This document shows positions 21,513 through 31,297 of a stretch of 64,000 nucleotides of DNA, one piece after another. Source of the DNA: Pseudomonas triticifolii (GTDB lineage: Bacteria > Pseudomonadota > Gammaproteobacteria > Pseudomonadales > Pseudomonadaceae). The translations under genes were made by a program, and so were the position numbers. The stretch's first letter is position 1. Each line of letters starts with the position of its first letter. The notes beneath the pieces were generated by a model. It searched no databases. It was not told the DNA's origin and saw only the letters and a list, made by a program, of their open reading frames with translations. Where the stretch lies: contig NZ_JACONV010000007.1 of the NCBI RefSeq assembly GCF_014358015.1, positions 62,001 through 126,000 on the forward strand, read 5' to 3'.

Positions 21513-23534
21513 ATGAACCCACTCCACCTTCTAAAAAAAGCCCGGGCTGATCGTCAAGGTACCGCCACGCTCACCAGCACTGACAACAACCTGGACGCCG
21601 CACTCACCGCTTTACGCATCACCCCCACCCTGATTACCGGCTTTATCTCGCCGCATCTGGACATCGACTCCATCGCCGCCAAGCTCAAACGCCGTTTCCC
21701 GCAATCCACACTTAGCCTCTGCACCACTTCCGGCGAACTCTGCAATGCACCCAATTCGCTGTATTGCGCCACGGGTGAGCGCTGGGACCGGGTCGTGTTG
21801 CAGCTGTTCGATGACAGTTTGATCGTCTCGGCCGAGGTGGTGATGGTGCCGTTGGAGTGTGAGGATATTCGCGGTGGGGGTAAGCGGTTGGGGATGCAGG
21901 AGCGGATTGCCAAGTTGGTTGCCAATATCAAGCGAGTGCAAGTACGCACGTCGATTGATCATCGCGATACGTTGGCGTATGTGGTGTTCGACGGGTTGTC
22001 GGCGTCGGAGTCGTTTTTTATGGAGGCGCTGTATGAGTCGGGGCGGTTTCCGTGTTTGTTTGTGGGGGGATCGGCCGGGGGTAAGTCGGATTTCCAGAAG
22101 ACGCTGATTCATGACGGCCAGCGCAGTTATCAGAACCATGCGCAGATCGTGTTCCTGAAGACGGCGGCGCATGTGCGGTTTGGGGTGTTCAAGAGCCAGA
22201 ACTTTAAACCGGCGGATCTGACCTTCAGTGTGCTGACCGCGTCGGTGGAAGACCGCACGATTGACCAGGTGATCGACAGCAACGGCAATATCAAGAGCAT
22301 GGTGCAAGCGCTGTGTGATGCGTTCAGTTGCGCGCCCCAGGCGCTGGATTCGAAGCTGGCGGACTATTCGTTTGCGATCCGGGTGGGCAGTGAGTTGTTT
22401 GTGCGATCCATCGCACGCATCGATTATGAGCAGCAGATCGTGCGGTTGTTTTGCGACGTGGCGCCGGGTGAAGAGTTGGTGATGGTGCGGCGCACGCCGT
22501 TGCGCGAGGCGACGCGGCTGGACTATGAGCAGTTCCTGCGCGGCAAGGGTGGCCAACCGGTGGCGGGAATGTTGAATGACTGCATTTTGCGCCGACTGAA
22601 CAACGGCGCCGAGCTGGGCAGCATGGCCGGCATTTTTGGTGATGTGCCGTTGGCGGGGTTTTCGACCTTCGGGGAGATTTTGGGCTTGAACCTGAATCAG
22701 ACGCTGACGGCTATTTTCTTCTTTCGGGTGGCCAAGGCTGCGAGTTTCAGTGATGAGTACGTGGACAATTTCATCGCCCATTATGGCGAGTTCAAGGCAT
22801 TTTTCCTGCGGCGCCAGGTGAAGAAGCTGACGGGGTTGAACCATGTAGTGGTCAAGCAGATTACCGCGTTCAAGAACAATGACTTCAGCAATACCCTCAA
22901 TACCCGTGGGCTGGACCGCAATGTCCTGCCGGTGTTCGAAGGCTTGGCGGACTTGGGTATGGTGTTGGCCCATGCCGAGCGTCAGCAGGAGGACATCGCA
23001 GCGCAGCTCAAGCATTACTCGGGTGAATTGCACGCGTCGATGGATGAACTGGTGGGTACGATCGACCGGCAGAACGCCGTGTCTGCCCAGGCCGGGACTA
23101 CGGTGGAAGGGCTTTCCAGCCAGGCGGATGTGGCGGTGGAAGGTGCGCGCACGCTGGCCGGGTCGAGTTTGCGTATCCAGTCGATTGTGCAGGTGATCCA
23201 GCAGATCGCCGGGCAGACCAACCTGCTGGCGCTTAACGCCGCCATTGAAGCGGCGCGCGCGGGCGACCTGGGTCGGGGTTTTGCGGTGGTGGCGGACGAA
23301 GTGCGCAAACTGGCGGAAATCACTCGTAAGAATGCGGCGGAAATCGGCGTGGATATTGACTTGCTGTCCAGTGAGATCCAGCGGGTTGCCCAGCAGATCG
23401 AAGACCAATCCACCGGAGTCGTCGCGTTGCGCGAAATGCTCAATGCACTGGAGGCGTCGAGCCGCGCGACCGAGGGTACGGCGCAACGCACTAAAACCAT
23501 TGCGGATACGTTGACCGGGCTCACCCATGCGTAG
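21513..23534 (+). CDS. Soluble chemoreceptor: FIST, FIST_C and MCP signalling domains
   Basis: It has 673 residues from ATG 21513; an upstream in-frame ATG at 21471 would add 14 residues and overlap the likely promoter. There is no signal peptide or membrane helix, so it should act in the cytoplasm. The N-terminal FIST (about 40-230) and FIST_C (about 240-390) domains are predicted small-ligand sensors; a methyl-accepting signalling domain follows (about 490-670) with the kinase-control tip [18 protein letters not shown] near 568-585. It would feed a CheA-CheW array. It lies between the two copies of the 332-bp repeat. The ligand is unknown; FIST proteins were proposed to bind amino-acid-like molecules. 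Confidence 0.9.
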   Translation: MNPLHLLKKARADRQGTATLTSTDNNLDAALTALRITPTLITGFISPHLDIDSIAAKLKRRFPQSTLSLCTTSGELCNAPNSLYCATGERWDRVVLQLFDDSLIVSAEVVMVPLECEDIRGGGKRLGMQERIAKLVANIKRVQVRTSIDHRDTLAYVVFDGLSASESFFMEALYESGRFPCLFVGGSAGGKSDFQKTLIHDGQRSYQNHAQIVFLKTAAHVRFGVFKSQNFKPADLTFSVLTASVEDRTIDQVIDSNGNIKSMVQALCDAFSCAPQALDSKLADYSFAIRVGSELFVRSIARIDYEQQIVRLFCDVAPGEELVMVRRTPLREATRLDYEQFLRGKGGQPVAGMLNDCILRRLNNGAELGSMAGIFGDVPLAGFSTFGEILGLNLNQTLTAIFFFRVAKAASFSDEYVDNFIAHYGEFKAFFLRRQVKKLTGLNHVVVKQITAFKNNDFSNTLNTRGLDRNVLPVFEGLADLGMVLAHAERQQEDIAAQLKHYSGELHASMDELVGTIDRQNAVSAQAGTTVEGLSSQADVAVEGARTLAGSSLRIQSIVQVIQQIAGQTNLLALNAAIEAARAGDLGRGFAVVADEVRKLAEITRKNAAEIGVDIDLLSSEIQRVAQQIEDQSTGVVALREMLNALEASSRATEGTAQRTKTIADTLTGLTHA

Positions 23535-23852
23535 GCGCAAGCCGAGTCGCCAGCGCTAAAACGCTCATCCGCAATAAGCCGTTGCTGCGCCTGACTGATA
23601 CGCGGCTTCAAGGTGTGGAATTTTTGATCAGATTGAACAGATGACTGGGCCATACCTAACGTGGGCTCGGCTTTTCGCGGTTACCTGAAAGCGCGTGGAA
23701 AATCGTGTGCTCACGCCCTGCGTCTTTGGGAAGGCTCAGGCCGGAGTGCTTAGAACCTGGAACGTCAGGCGGGTCCACTGGCTTGCTGAGTAAGCCAGTG
23801 GACTGGTCTATCGTATAGCCCGCCGCCTTGCCTTTCTCGGTGAAGATCCATA
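23535..23852. other. Non-coding gap with a perfect 12-bp hairpin
   Basis: No gene is seen. GTCCACTGGCTT (23773-23784) and AAGCCAGTGGAC (23792-23803) form a perfect stem with a 7-base loop, but no T run follows, so it is not a clear terminator. Confidence 0.5.
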
Positions 23853-24184
23853 CTCGGAGTGCAGCCAGAAGGTTTATGACGTGACGGTGGAAGCGCAGAA
23901 GGAGTTGGTTTTACCGGTAACGAAATGAGCAGTCATGACGCGCAAAATACGGCGAACGCCGCGATGACTCTTGAAAAACGGCGCCTGCTCCAGAACTTCT
24001 CCAAGGAATACCTGTGCAAAGAATTGCGTTACTGCTTTCCATGGCAGCCGTAGGGGGGCTGTTAGTCAGCTAGTGTCGCTGAGCAAGAGTGCGGTAAAGG
24101 CATGGGGCAATCCGCGGTCAGCATCAACAGTCAGGTTTTCAACAGGTCATGAAAGTGTCCGAAAACGCCGTGTTAGAGCATGGC
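23853..24184 (+). repeat. Direct repeat, copy 2 (332 bp)
   Basis: Second copy of 19815-20146. It starts with the last 76 bases of the lipoprotein gene (reading SECSQKVYDVTVEAQKELVL to the stop) without the rest of that gene, then the decayed small secreted-protein trace, here with an in-frame TAG and an added T. It stops at GCATGGC, beyond which the two loci differ completely. This is a duplicate brought in with, or made by, the 4-kb segment. Confidence 0.9.
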
Positions 24185-24455
24185 GACAGCTTTAATCTCT
24201 AGCACTTTTGCTTCCAGTAGCTTTTCGGGCTGTCGCCAAAGAATTAAAACCTGTAAAAAACCGATGCCGGTGCGAACTGGCATCAAACACGCGGCCAACG
24301 CCGGACCGATCGTCAGGCGTCCGGTCATGTGTCGGGACAGGTGCTTCCTACCTGTGAGTTTGCTGCCCTGCGAACATGTTGCCTCCAATCAGGGGCGCTC
24401 CTACAGTGGGGCCATAAAATCACGTCCCCCAGACTCATACCTGTTCCTTATCGAT
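24185..24455. other. Non-coding stretch before the EamA remnant
   Basis: No supported gene. A 71-codon minus-strand frame (24173-24388) overlaps the repeat end and shows no family features. Confidence 0.4.
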
Positions 24456-25117
24456 TCACACTGAAGTGCGCACAGGACGCGCGAACATTGCATTGAAAAT
24501 ACGCTGACCATATAGGCCGACGGCCAGGCCGAGTACGATCAGTACTAACGCCAGTACTTTGCTCACCGGCACACTTTCGTTGAACACCACTACCGAGCTG
24601 AGCATGCCGAAGATCGGCACCAGCAGAGACAGCGGCGCCACTGTGGAGACCGGATAGGTTTTGAGCAGCGAGTTCCAGATCCAGTAAGCGAACAACGTGT
24701 TGGGATAGACCTGGAACAGGATCGATAACACAGCAGTCGTGTTCACCTGACTGACAAACGCGGTGTAGCCGGCGCTGCCGTTCACCGCGTAATCGAGGAT
24801 GAACAGCGGAATTGGTGCAAACGCGCTGGACCAGACCAGAAAGCCGAAGACATCCTTGGTGTTGGCTTTCTTGTTGATGATGTTGGCAACGCTCCAGGAC
24901 GCCGCGCCCACCAGCACCAGCAATACGCCAGTGAGGCTCACCGAAACGTCACTGATCTTGATGATGCACAATAGCCCCGCGAGGGCGATCAACATGCCCA
25001 GCACCTGGAAGCGGGTCAGCGCCTCCTTGAACACCCAACTGCCGAGCAGGATGGTGAAGAACGCGCTGAACTGCAGCACCAGCGACGCGATGCCCGCCGA
25101 CAGCCCGGCCTCGATAC
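24456..25117 (-). pseudogene. EamA/DMT-family exporter, 5' part deleted
   Basis: About 220 residues remain of a drug/metabolite transporter of the EamA (O-acetylserine/cysteine exporter-like) family that normally has about 290-300. The retained text starts at AGLSAGIASLVLQFSAFF, which is the end of the first EamA repeat, and continues through the complete second repeat (GVLLVLVGAASWSVANIINK, VYPNTLFAYWIWNSLLKTYPVS) to a normal C-terminus. About 75 N-terminal residues are missing. The frame stays open to a chance TTG at 25124, with codons borrowed from the opposite-strand regulator remnant. It is unlikely to work. Confidence 0.8.
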
Positions 25118-25458
25118 GCTTCAATGAATTTCAGAAACGTCTGGGTCTTGCCAAGAATATCCTGACGGTCAAGCTCAAAATGCTTGTCGAGTTGGGCGTA
25201 TTCACCATCCAGCCGGCATCCGACGGCAGTGCCTACAAAGAATATGTGCTGACGGATATGGGGCGCGCGGTGTTTCCCATCGTCGTCAGCATGCGCCAGT
25301 GGGGGGAGCGCTACTTGTTCAACACAGGGGAGAGCTACTCGGTGCTGCTCGACAATGAATTGTCGGAGCCGGTAGAAACCATCGCCGTACGTTCCAAGGC
25401 GGCCAAGGTGCTCACTCCGACCGATTGTCATCGGCGCGTCGTCAAGCGTTGGGGTTGA
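25118..25458 (+). pseudogene. HxlR-family regulator, 5' part deleted
   Basis: The C-terminal two thirds of an HxlR-type winged-helix regulator: NEFQKRLGLAKNILTVKL, then VFTIQPASDGSAYKEYVLT and FPIVVSMRQWGERYLF. The N-terminal part, including the start and first helices, is missing; the frame is now fused to antisense EamA sequence. It lies head to head with the truncated transporter, so one deletion seems to have removed both starts and their shared promoter. The original pair was probably a regulator and its target exporter. Confidence 0.8.
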
Positions 25459-25943
25459 CGCGAGTCGAAACGACGGGTCGACAGCAACGGATTGCCGATC
25501 AAGTTGGTCCGAAGCGCTGCATCGAACGTAGACCTTGTCGCCGCTGATGCGCAATTGACCCAGCTGCCGAAATCTCGCTGAGCCAAGCTTCTACTTCGTA
25601 AAGGGTTAGCAGGTCTGACGTTGGGCTGAACACTTATGGGACAGCGCCAAATCGGCGGATGGGTCTATTCTGGACCAGCGATAATAAACAGATCTCACAG
25701 ACAGTGAGATTTGATCTGCTATCGTGGATCACACTACATTTCACCCAGGTGGGAGCGATAGTTCAGATTGCGCAAAGCCTCAGACGGGTCGCAGAAGGGG
25801 TTGAGCACGAAATTCAAGCTCAAGCACTGCTTGCTCCCGGTAGCTAGGTCATGCGGTGGTATCTAAATGGTATACCGATGCTCGCGTCTGATTTCGAGGC
25901 CTTTGTGTTCCGAGGACTTGGTTAACCGCTCAGAAAAAAGCGA
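25459..25943. other. Gap containing a scrap of an EAL domain
   Basis: No intact gene. At about 25752-25847 on the + strand the reading IVQIAQSLRRVAEGVEHEIQ followed by AQALL matches the EAL-domain segment around the conserved VAEGVE motif of cyclic-di-GMP phosphodiesterases, with a small internal loss before RVAEGVE. It ends at a stop and has no start. The rest of the stretch shows nothing I recognise. Confidence 0.55.
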
Positions 25944-25977
25944 TGACCCGAATATCGGGTCAGCATTTCGGTTTTTA
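25944..25977 (+). terminator. Hairpin upstream of the hybrid kinase gene
   Basis: TGACCCGA (25944-25951) and TCGGGTCA (25955-25962) form a perfect 8-bp stem with a 3-base loop; a GGTTTTT run follows 9 bases later. It could end transcription from the left or act as a leader hairpin, since it lies 44 bases before the start codon. Confidence 0.5.
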
Positions 25978-26005
25978 CGCTGCATGCCCAAGTGAAGGAA
26001 CATGA

Positions 26006-29000
26006 ATGTCCGATTTTATTGACTTAAGGGCGTCAGCTTCAAAGAGGCGTCTTCCCTTTTGGACGTTGCCCGCTTTGATGCTCATGCTAGGGTTGCTTGC
26101 CACGGCGGCATTTTGTTTATGGGCTTCACAGCGCAACCAAAATGCTACACACGAGGCAATGGTTGCAGCCACTGAGCAGGCCGTTTCAGCTATTCAGTCC
26201 CGGCTCCAGCGCTATCAGTACGGCCTTCGTGGAGCCCGGGGTGCAGTGCTCACAGCAGGCGAGCGTACAGTCACACGTGAGCAGTTCAAGCGTTACAGCG
26301 ACAGTCGTGACCTTGCTCTCGAATTTCCCGGCGCGCTTGGTTTTGGCTTTATAAGAAGGGTCCCGCAACCCGCAGAAGTCAGTTTTATCGAGGCTGCACG
26401 TCGCGATGGCATGCCTGACTTTTCGATAAGGGAGCTCTTCCCGAACGAGGGAGAGCGATACGTAATCCAGTACGTTGAACCGTCCGAACTGAATCGGCCA
26501 GCGATTGGCCTGGACATCGCTTCGGAGAGCAATCGCAAGGGTGCTGCACAAAGTGCGATGCTCAGTGGCGAACCCACTCTGACAGGGCCAATCACGTTGG
26601 TTCAAGCAACTGGCCAGGCCAACCAATCTTTCCTGTTCTTGATGCCTATTTACCGCACGGGTAAAACACCTGAAACAGAAGCAGAAAAAATAAACCAAGC
26701 CTATGGCTGGAGTTATGTTGTTCTGAGGATGCAGGATGTACTGGGCAACAGCGGAGTCAACCTGAAGCAACTACGTTTAGAGTTGCAGGACCTCACAACA
26801 CCGGAGCGTCCTGTGTTGTTTTACTCGACCGCAAGCCCAGAAGACTCAACACCCGTCATCGATAGTTATGCTGTCAAACAGAGCGTGTATGGCCGGACCT
26901 GGCAACTCAAACTGAGTATCTATCCAGCCTTCATTAATTCACTTCATTTGCTGTCCGTGAGCACCTTGGCTTTTATAGGTGTCATGGTGAGCCTGATCAT
27001 TGCAGGGTTTACCCTATTATGGAGCAATAGCCAGCGCCGCAAAGATCAGCTTGTGATGGCGAGACTAGAGCTTGCCACCATTATAGACACTTCAATTGAT
27101 GGCATCATTGCAAAAACACTCACGGGCACGGTCGTCAGTTGGAACAAAGCCGCGGAACGTCTTTTTGGCTATACGTCCACTGAAGCGACCGGTCAGTTAC
27201 TTAGCTCATTGATCGTGCCTGTAGATCTTCAAGAGGAGGAAATATACATCCTGGAGCGTGTTCGCGGCGGCCATGCAGTCGAGCACCTTCAAACCGTTCG
27301 GCAACATAAGGACGGTCACCTGATCCAGGTGGCTGTTTCCGTGTCCCCGATGTACGACTCCGCAGGAAGAGTTACGGGAGCCTCCAAGACTATCCGCGAC
27401 ATCACCAAAGAAAAGGAGGCTGAAGCGCAGGTGTTGGCAAGCAATCTCCGGCTGGAGGGGGAGGTCCAGAAACGCACGGCTGAGTTGGACAGCACACAGC
27501 GCGCACTGCGAACCGTTTTGGATGGCATTCCGTCAATGATTGGCTATTGGGACACGCAGCTCATTAACCGCGTCGCCAATCATGCCTATCAAGTCTGGTT
27601 CGGGCTCGATCCAGAGACATTACCCGGAAGCTCAATGCAGGATGTTTTGGGTGAGAAGTTATTTCAGGCCAATCTCGGTTATATAGAGGCTGTGCTGCGT
27701 GGAGAACCGCAGACCTTCGAACGATCGATCCCCGGACCAGATGGGAAGATTCGACATTCGCTTAGCCACTACATTCCGGATATTGCTCAAGGTGAAGTAA
27801 AGGGTTTTTTTGTGATCGTACATGACGTGTCTGAGATCACCGAGAACCGCCTCAAACTGGCGCAGGCGCTTCGTGAAAATGACCTGTTATTGCAGACGAT
27901 AAACGAGCAGTTACTTTACTCCGCAACCAATATAAACGGCGTCATTCTGGATGTGAACGAGCGCTTCTGTGAGGCTCACGGGTTTGCACGAGATCAGCTA
28001 CTGGGCCAGACTCACCGCTTGCTCCAGTCGGGCGTTCATTGCGAATCATTCTGGGAATCGATGTGGTCGACGCTCCAAGAGGGGAAAGCATGGCATGGCG
28101 AAATTTGCAACCGTACCCGCGATGGCCGTCTGTGTTGGTTCGATACCGTTATAGCGCCCCGTTTTGGGACTGACGGCGGTATAAAGAGTTATATTGCATT
28201 GCGCATCGATATCACGCATCGACGCGCTGCAGATGAGGAAGTTTCCAGGCTGCATTTGTTACTGCAAACAGTGTTGCAAGCCGCTTCAGAAGTATCCATT
28301 ATTGCAACTGATAGAGAGGGCGTGATTACCGTATTCAATGCGGGCGCTCAGAATATGCTGGGTTATGAGGCGAGTGAGGTAGTGGGTGTGTTGACGCCGG
28401 CCAACTTCCACCTCGAGGATGAAGTCATCGCCCGTGGTCAGGTACTGACCACAGAGTTTAATCAAGTCATTGAAGGCTTCCGTGTATTTATACATATCCC
28501 TGAAATCGCCGGCGCTGAAACACGGCAATGGACTTACGTGCGTAAAGATGGCTCACACGTGACCATTTCATTAATCGTTACCGCCATGCGCGATTTACAG
28601 GGCAGTATTACCGGTTATCTGGGCATTGCCACCGACATTACTCAGCAAGAACTACAACGACGTGACCTTGCTGCGGCGCGGGATCAACTTGTTCTGGCCG
28701 CCGAGGCAGCGCAGCTGGGTATATGGAGCTGGTTGCCTGCGCTAAACGTGATGGAGTGGAATGACCGGATGTTCAGTCTCTATGACACGCCCAGAGACTT
28801 AAAGCATGGTGATCAACTCTATGATCACTGGCGCTCGCGTATACACCCGGAAGATGTTGTCGCGACCGAGGCCAGCTTGCTTGCTGCAATAGAGGGCAAG
28901 GGGAAATACAATCCCGTATTTAGAGTGATAAAGCCCGACGGTTCAATTCGTTATGTGCAGGCAGGCGCATACGTTGAACGCGATCAAGCTGGCAACGCCA

Positions 29001-31297
29001 CTCGCATAACGGGTATTAACCTGGATACTACCGAACGCAAGGAGGTCGAAGCCGAGCTGCTTGGCGCTATAGAGCGCGCAGAACAAGCCAGCCAGGTCAA
29101 AGGCCAGTTTCTGGCTAACATGAGCCACGAAATCCGCACCCCGATGAATGGGGTGCTGGGCATGCTAGAGCTGCTCCGCAAGGGCGGGTTGGATCGGCGA
29201 CAAGACGACTACGCAAGAAAAGCTCAGACAGCGGCTCAGTCTCTTCTCGGTCTTCTCAACGACATACTCGACTTTTCGAAAATGGATGCGGATAAGTTAG
29301 AACTTGACCAGCATCCATTCAGCGTTGAAACACTCATGCGTGACCTGGCGGTTATCGTCTCTGGTAATTTGGCCGGCAAAGACGTCGAATTGTTATTCGA
29401 TATTCCCGCCCACTTACCCAGTGTTTTGATCGGCGACCAACTTCGTCTGCAGCAGATATTGATTAACCTGACAGGGAACGCAATAAAATTTACCCATGAG
29501 GGGCACGTTGCCGTACAACTCACCGAGTTGGCACGCACTGACGAGCAGGTGATATTGCGCATTTCTGTTACAGACACCGGCATCGGTATAAGCCCTGCAC
29601 AGATCAGCGGGATTTTTGACGAATTCACGCAGGCGGAAACCTCAACAACCCGACGCTTTGGTGGCACTGGCCTCGGTCTGGCGATCAGTAAACGCTTGGT
29701 TCAGATGATGGGCGGTGAGCTAAAAATTCGTAGCGAACTGGGACACGGCAGCACGTTCTGGTTTGATATTGCATTTGCTATTGATGATACCGCGCCGCTC
29801 ACATCGATTCAGATTTCCACGCAGTCCTGCCGTCGTGTATTGGTTGTTGATGACAACGTCTTATCAGGACAGATTTTAGTCAAGACGCTTGAAGCGTTCG
29901 GCTGGGATGTCGTTTTTACCAATGAAGGCAGCGCGGCTGTTCAGTTGGTTAATCAATCCATCCAGCTAGGCATGCCTTTCGATGCCGTGATTATGGATTG
30001 GCGAATGCCCGAGATGGATGGTGTGACAGCAGCCAGCTTGATAAAAAATTCCCCCGATAACCCAAGCCCTCCAGTGATTGTCATGTTGACAGCATTTGGC
30101 CGTGAAGAACTGGCTGACGCGGTTAAGGATCAAGACGCTCCCTTTGAGGACTTCCTTACCAAGCCGATTACGCCCCAACAACTTTATTCTTCGATTCAAT
30201 ATTCCTTAGGAGGCCCTGTTCCCTCCGACGTTTTCCACGCTGCACAGACAACCGCTCGGCAGCTTGAAGGGCTACGCGTTCTTGTGGTTGAAGACAATGC
30301 ACTCAACCGACAAGTCATCAGTGAGTTGCTGAGTGCTGAAGGTGCTGAAGTGGCCTTGGCAGACTGCGGTCTGCTAGGTGTCGAACTGGCTACACGGGAA
30401 AAAGGCGAATTCGATGTCGTCATCATGGATGTACAAATGCCAGATATCGACGGGATGGAAGCCACCCGCCGTATTCGATCCCATGGTCAGTTCGCGTCAC
30501 TGCCCATCGTCGCCATGACTGCAAATGCATCACGTGCTGATCGCGACGCCTGCCTCGCTTCAGGTATGAATGAACATTTAGGCAAACCCATCGACATGGC
30601 CGAAGTCATACCCGTATTACAAAAATTGACGGGGCGAGAGATGGGGAGCCTGTTTAAAGAGGTCGATTCACAGTCTCTCGATCGCAAGAATTTCATTGAG
30701 CCGATTGCCAAAATCTTACAACGCCTGGGAGGAAGACTTGATATATACGCCCTGGCGCTAAACACTTTTGGTGGTGAATGTGAACGTCTACTGGGTGAGT
30801 TGCAAAAACACGCTGAGACTCTTGAAGCGCGTCGTATTGCCGATACCTTGCACGCCATAAGAGGCGTCGCAGCGACAGTTGGCGCCACGGCTTTAGCCAA
30901 ACAGGTCGGTGAGTGGGAAGTTTTAGCACGGAAAACGCCGCCGAACGTACCTGTGCCTGGGCTAACCCTTGATGTGATCGCTTCCCTTGCAGAATTGATG
31001 AAGGCGAGTAATGAAGGGTTGCAGAGTGCATTTGATACTGGGAGTATCCCGATATCGCGTGAGGAGCCAGAAGAGTCGCACTGGTCTCCCGAACAATGTA
31101 TTGCATCGCTGGAGGAGCTTTTAGTAATGCTGGATGCAGGTGAGATGAGAGCGCTGGACCATGTCGCTGAGCTAGAGGCCCATACTCCCCGATCCCTAAG
31201 GACTTTGATCGGCCCGCTCGTCAGGCAGGTCAGAGACCTGAACTTCGATGAGGCGATACAAACAGCCAGGCATTTACTGGCGGAGCAGTCTAAATGA
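26006..31297 (+). CDS. Hybrid sensor histidine kinase: CHASE, five PAS, HisKA, HATPase, two REC, Hpt
   Basis: A very large (1763 residues) inner-membrane phosphorelay protein. ATG 26006 follows AAGGA by six bases. In order: a membrane helix (about 20-43); a periplasmic CHASE-type domain (about 75-280); a second helix (about 316-339); five PAS-like domains (about 355-467, 501-612, 627-737, 750-879, 895-1010); HisKA with His1041 in NMSHEIRTPMNGVLGM; HATPase (about 1135-1260); a first receiver with Asp1331 (VIMDWRMPEMDG); a second receiver with Asp1475 (VIMDVQMPDIDG); and an Hpt domain with His1616 (HAIRGVAATVGA). The whole relay is thus in one chain. It overlaps the next gene by four bases (ATGA), which makes the REC-GGDEF protein its likely output. 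Base composition is lower in G+C than the core genes by eye. Confidence 0.93.
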   Translation: MSDFIDLRASASKRRLPFWTLPALMLMLGLLATAAFCLWASQRNQNATHEAMVAATEQAVSAIQSRLQRYQYGLRGARGAVLTAGERTVTREQFKRYSDSRDLALEFPGALGFGFIRRVPQPAEVSFIEAARRDGMPDFSIRELFPNEGERYVIQYVEPSELNRPAIGLDIASESNRKGAAQSAMLSGEPTLTGPITLVQATGQANQSFLFLMPIYRTGKTPETEAEKINQAYGWSYVVLRMQDVLGNSGVNLKQLRLELQDLTTPERPVLFYSTASPEDSTPVIDSYAVKQSVYGRTWQLKLSIYPAFINSLHLLSVSTLAFIGVMVSLIIAGFTLLWSNSQRRKDQLVMARLELATIIDTSIDGIIAKTLTGTVVSWNKAAERLFGYTSTEATGQLLSSLIVPVDLQEEEIYILERVRGGHAVEHLQTVRQHKDGHLIQVAVSVSPMYDSAGRVTGASKTIRDITKEKEAEAQVLASNLRLEGEVQKRTAELDSTQRALRTVLDGIPSMIGYWDTQLINRVANHAYQVWFGLDPETLPGSSMQDVLGEKLFQANLGYIEAVLRGEPQTFERSIPGPDGKIRHSLSHYIPDIAQGEVKGFFVIVHDVSEITENRLKLAQALRENDLLLQTINEQLLYSATNINGVILDVNERFCEAHGFARDQLLGQTHRLLQSGVHCESFWESMWSTLQEGKAWHGEICNRTRDGRLCWFDTVIAPRFGTDGGIKSYIALRIDITHRRAADEEVSRLHLLLQTVLQAASEVSIIATDREGVITVFNAGAQNMLGYEASEVVGVLTPANFHLEDEVIARGQVLTTEFNQVIEGFRVFIHIPEIAGAETRQWTYVRKDGSHVTISLIVTAMRDLQGSITGYLGIATDITQQELQRRDLAAARDQLVLAAEAAQLGIWSWLPALNVMEWNDRMFSLYDTPRDLKHGDQLYDHWRSRIHPEDVVATEASLLAAIEGKGKYNPVFRVIKPDGSIRYVQAGAYVERDQAGNATRITGINLDTTERKEVEAELLGAIERAEQASQVKGQFLANMSHEIRTPMNGVLGMLELLRKGGLDRRQDDYARKAQTAAQSLLGLLNDILDFSKMDADKLELDQHPFSVETLMRDLAVIVSGNLAGKDVELLFDIPAHLPSVLIGDQLRLQQILINLTGNAIKFTHEGHVAVQLTELARTDEQVILRISVTDTGIGISPAQISGIFDEFTQAETSTTRRFGGTGLGLAISKRLVQMMGGELKIRSELGHGSTFWFDIAFAIDDTAPLTSIQISTQSCRRVLVVDDNVLSGQILVKTLEAFGWDVVFTNEGSAAVQLVNQSIQLGMPFDAVIMDWRMPEMDGVTAASLIKNSPDNPSPPVIVMLTAFGREELADAVKDQDAPFEDFLTKPITPQQLYSSIQYSLGGPVPSDVFHAAQTTARQLEGLRVLVVEDNALNRQVISELLSAEGAEVALADCGLLGVELATREKGEFDVVIMDVQMPDIDGMEATRRIRSHGQFASLPIVAMTANASRADRDACLASGMNEHLGKPIDMAEVIPVLQKLTGREMGSLFKEVDSQSLDRKNFIEPIAKILQRLGGRLDIYALALNTFGGECERLLGELQKHAETLEARRIADTLHAIRGVAATVGATALAKQVGEWEVLARKTPPNVPVPGLTLDVIASLAELMKASNEGLQSAFDTGSIPISREEPEESHWSPEQCIASLEELLVMLDAGEMRALDHVAELEAHTPRSLRTLIGPLVRQVRDLNFDEAIQTARHLLAEQSK

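Noticed and set aside
21612..23540. 642-codon frame antisense to the FIST chemoreceptor
   Set aside because: The sense frame has complete FIST and MCP domains; the antisense has none.
24799..25458. 219-codon + strand frame as one intact regulator
   Set aside because: Its first half is antisense to the EamA remnant; only the part after about 25117 is HxlR-like. It is a chance fusion at a deletion junction.
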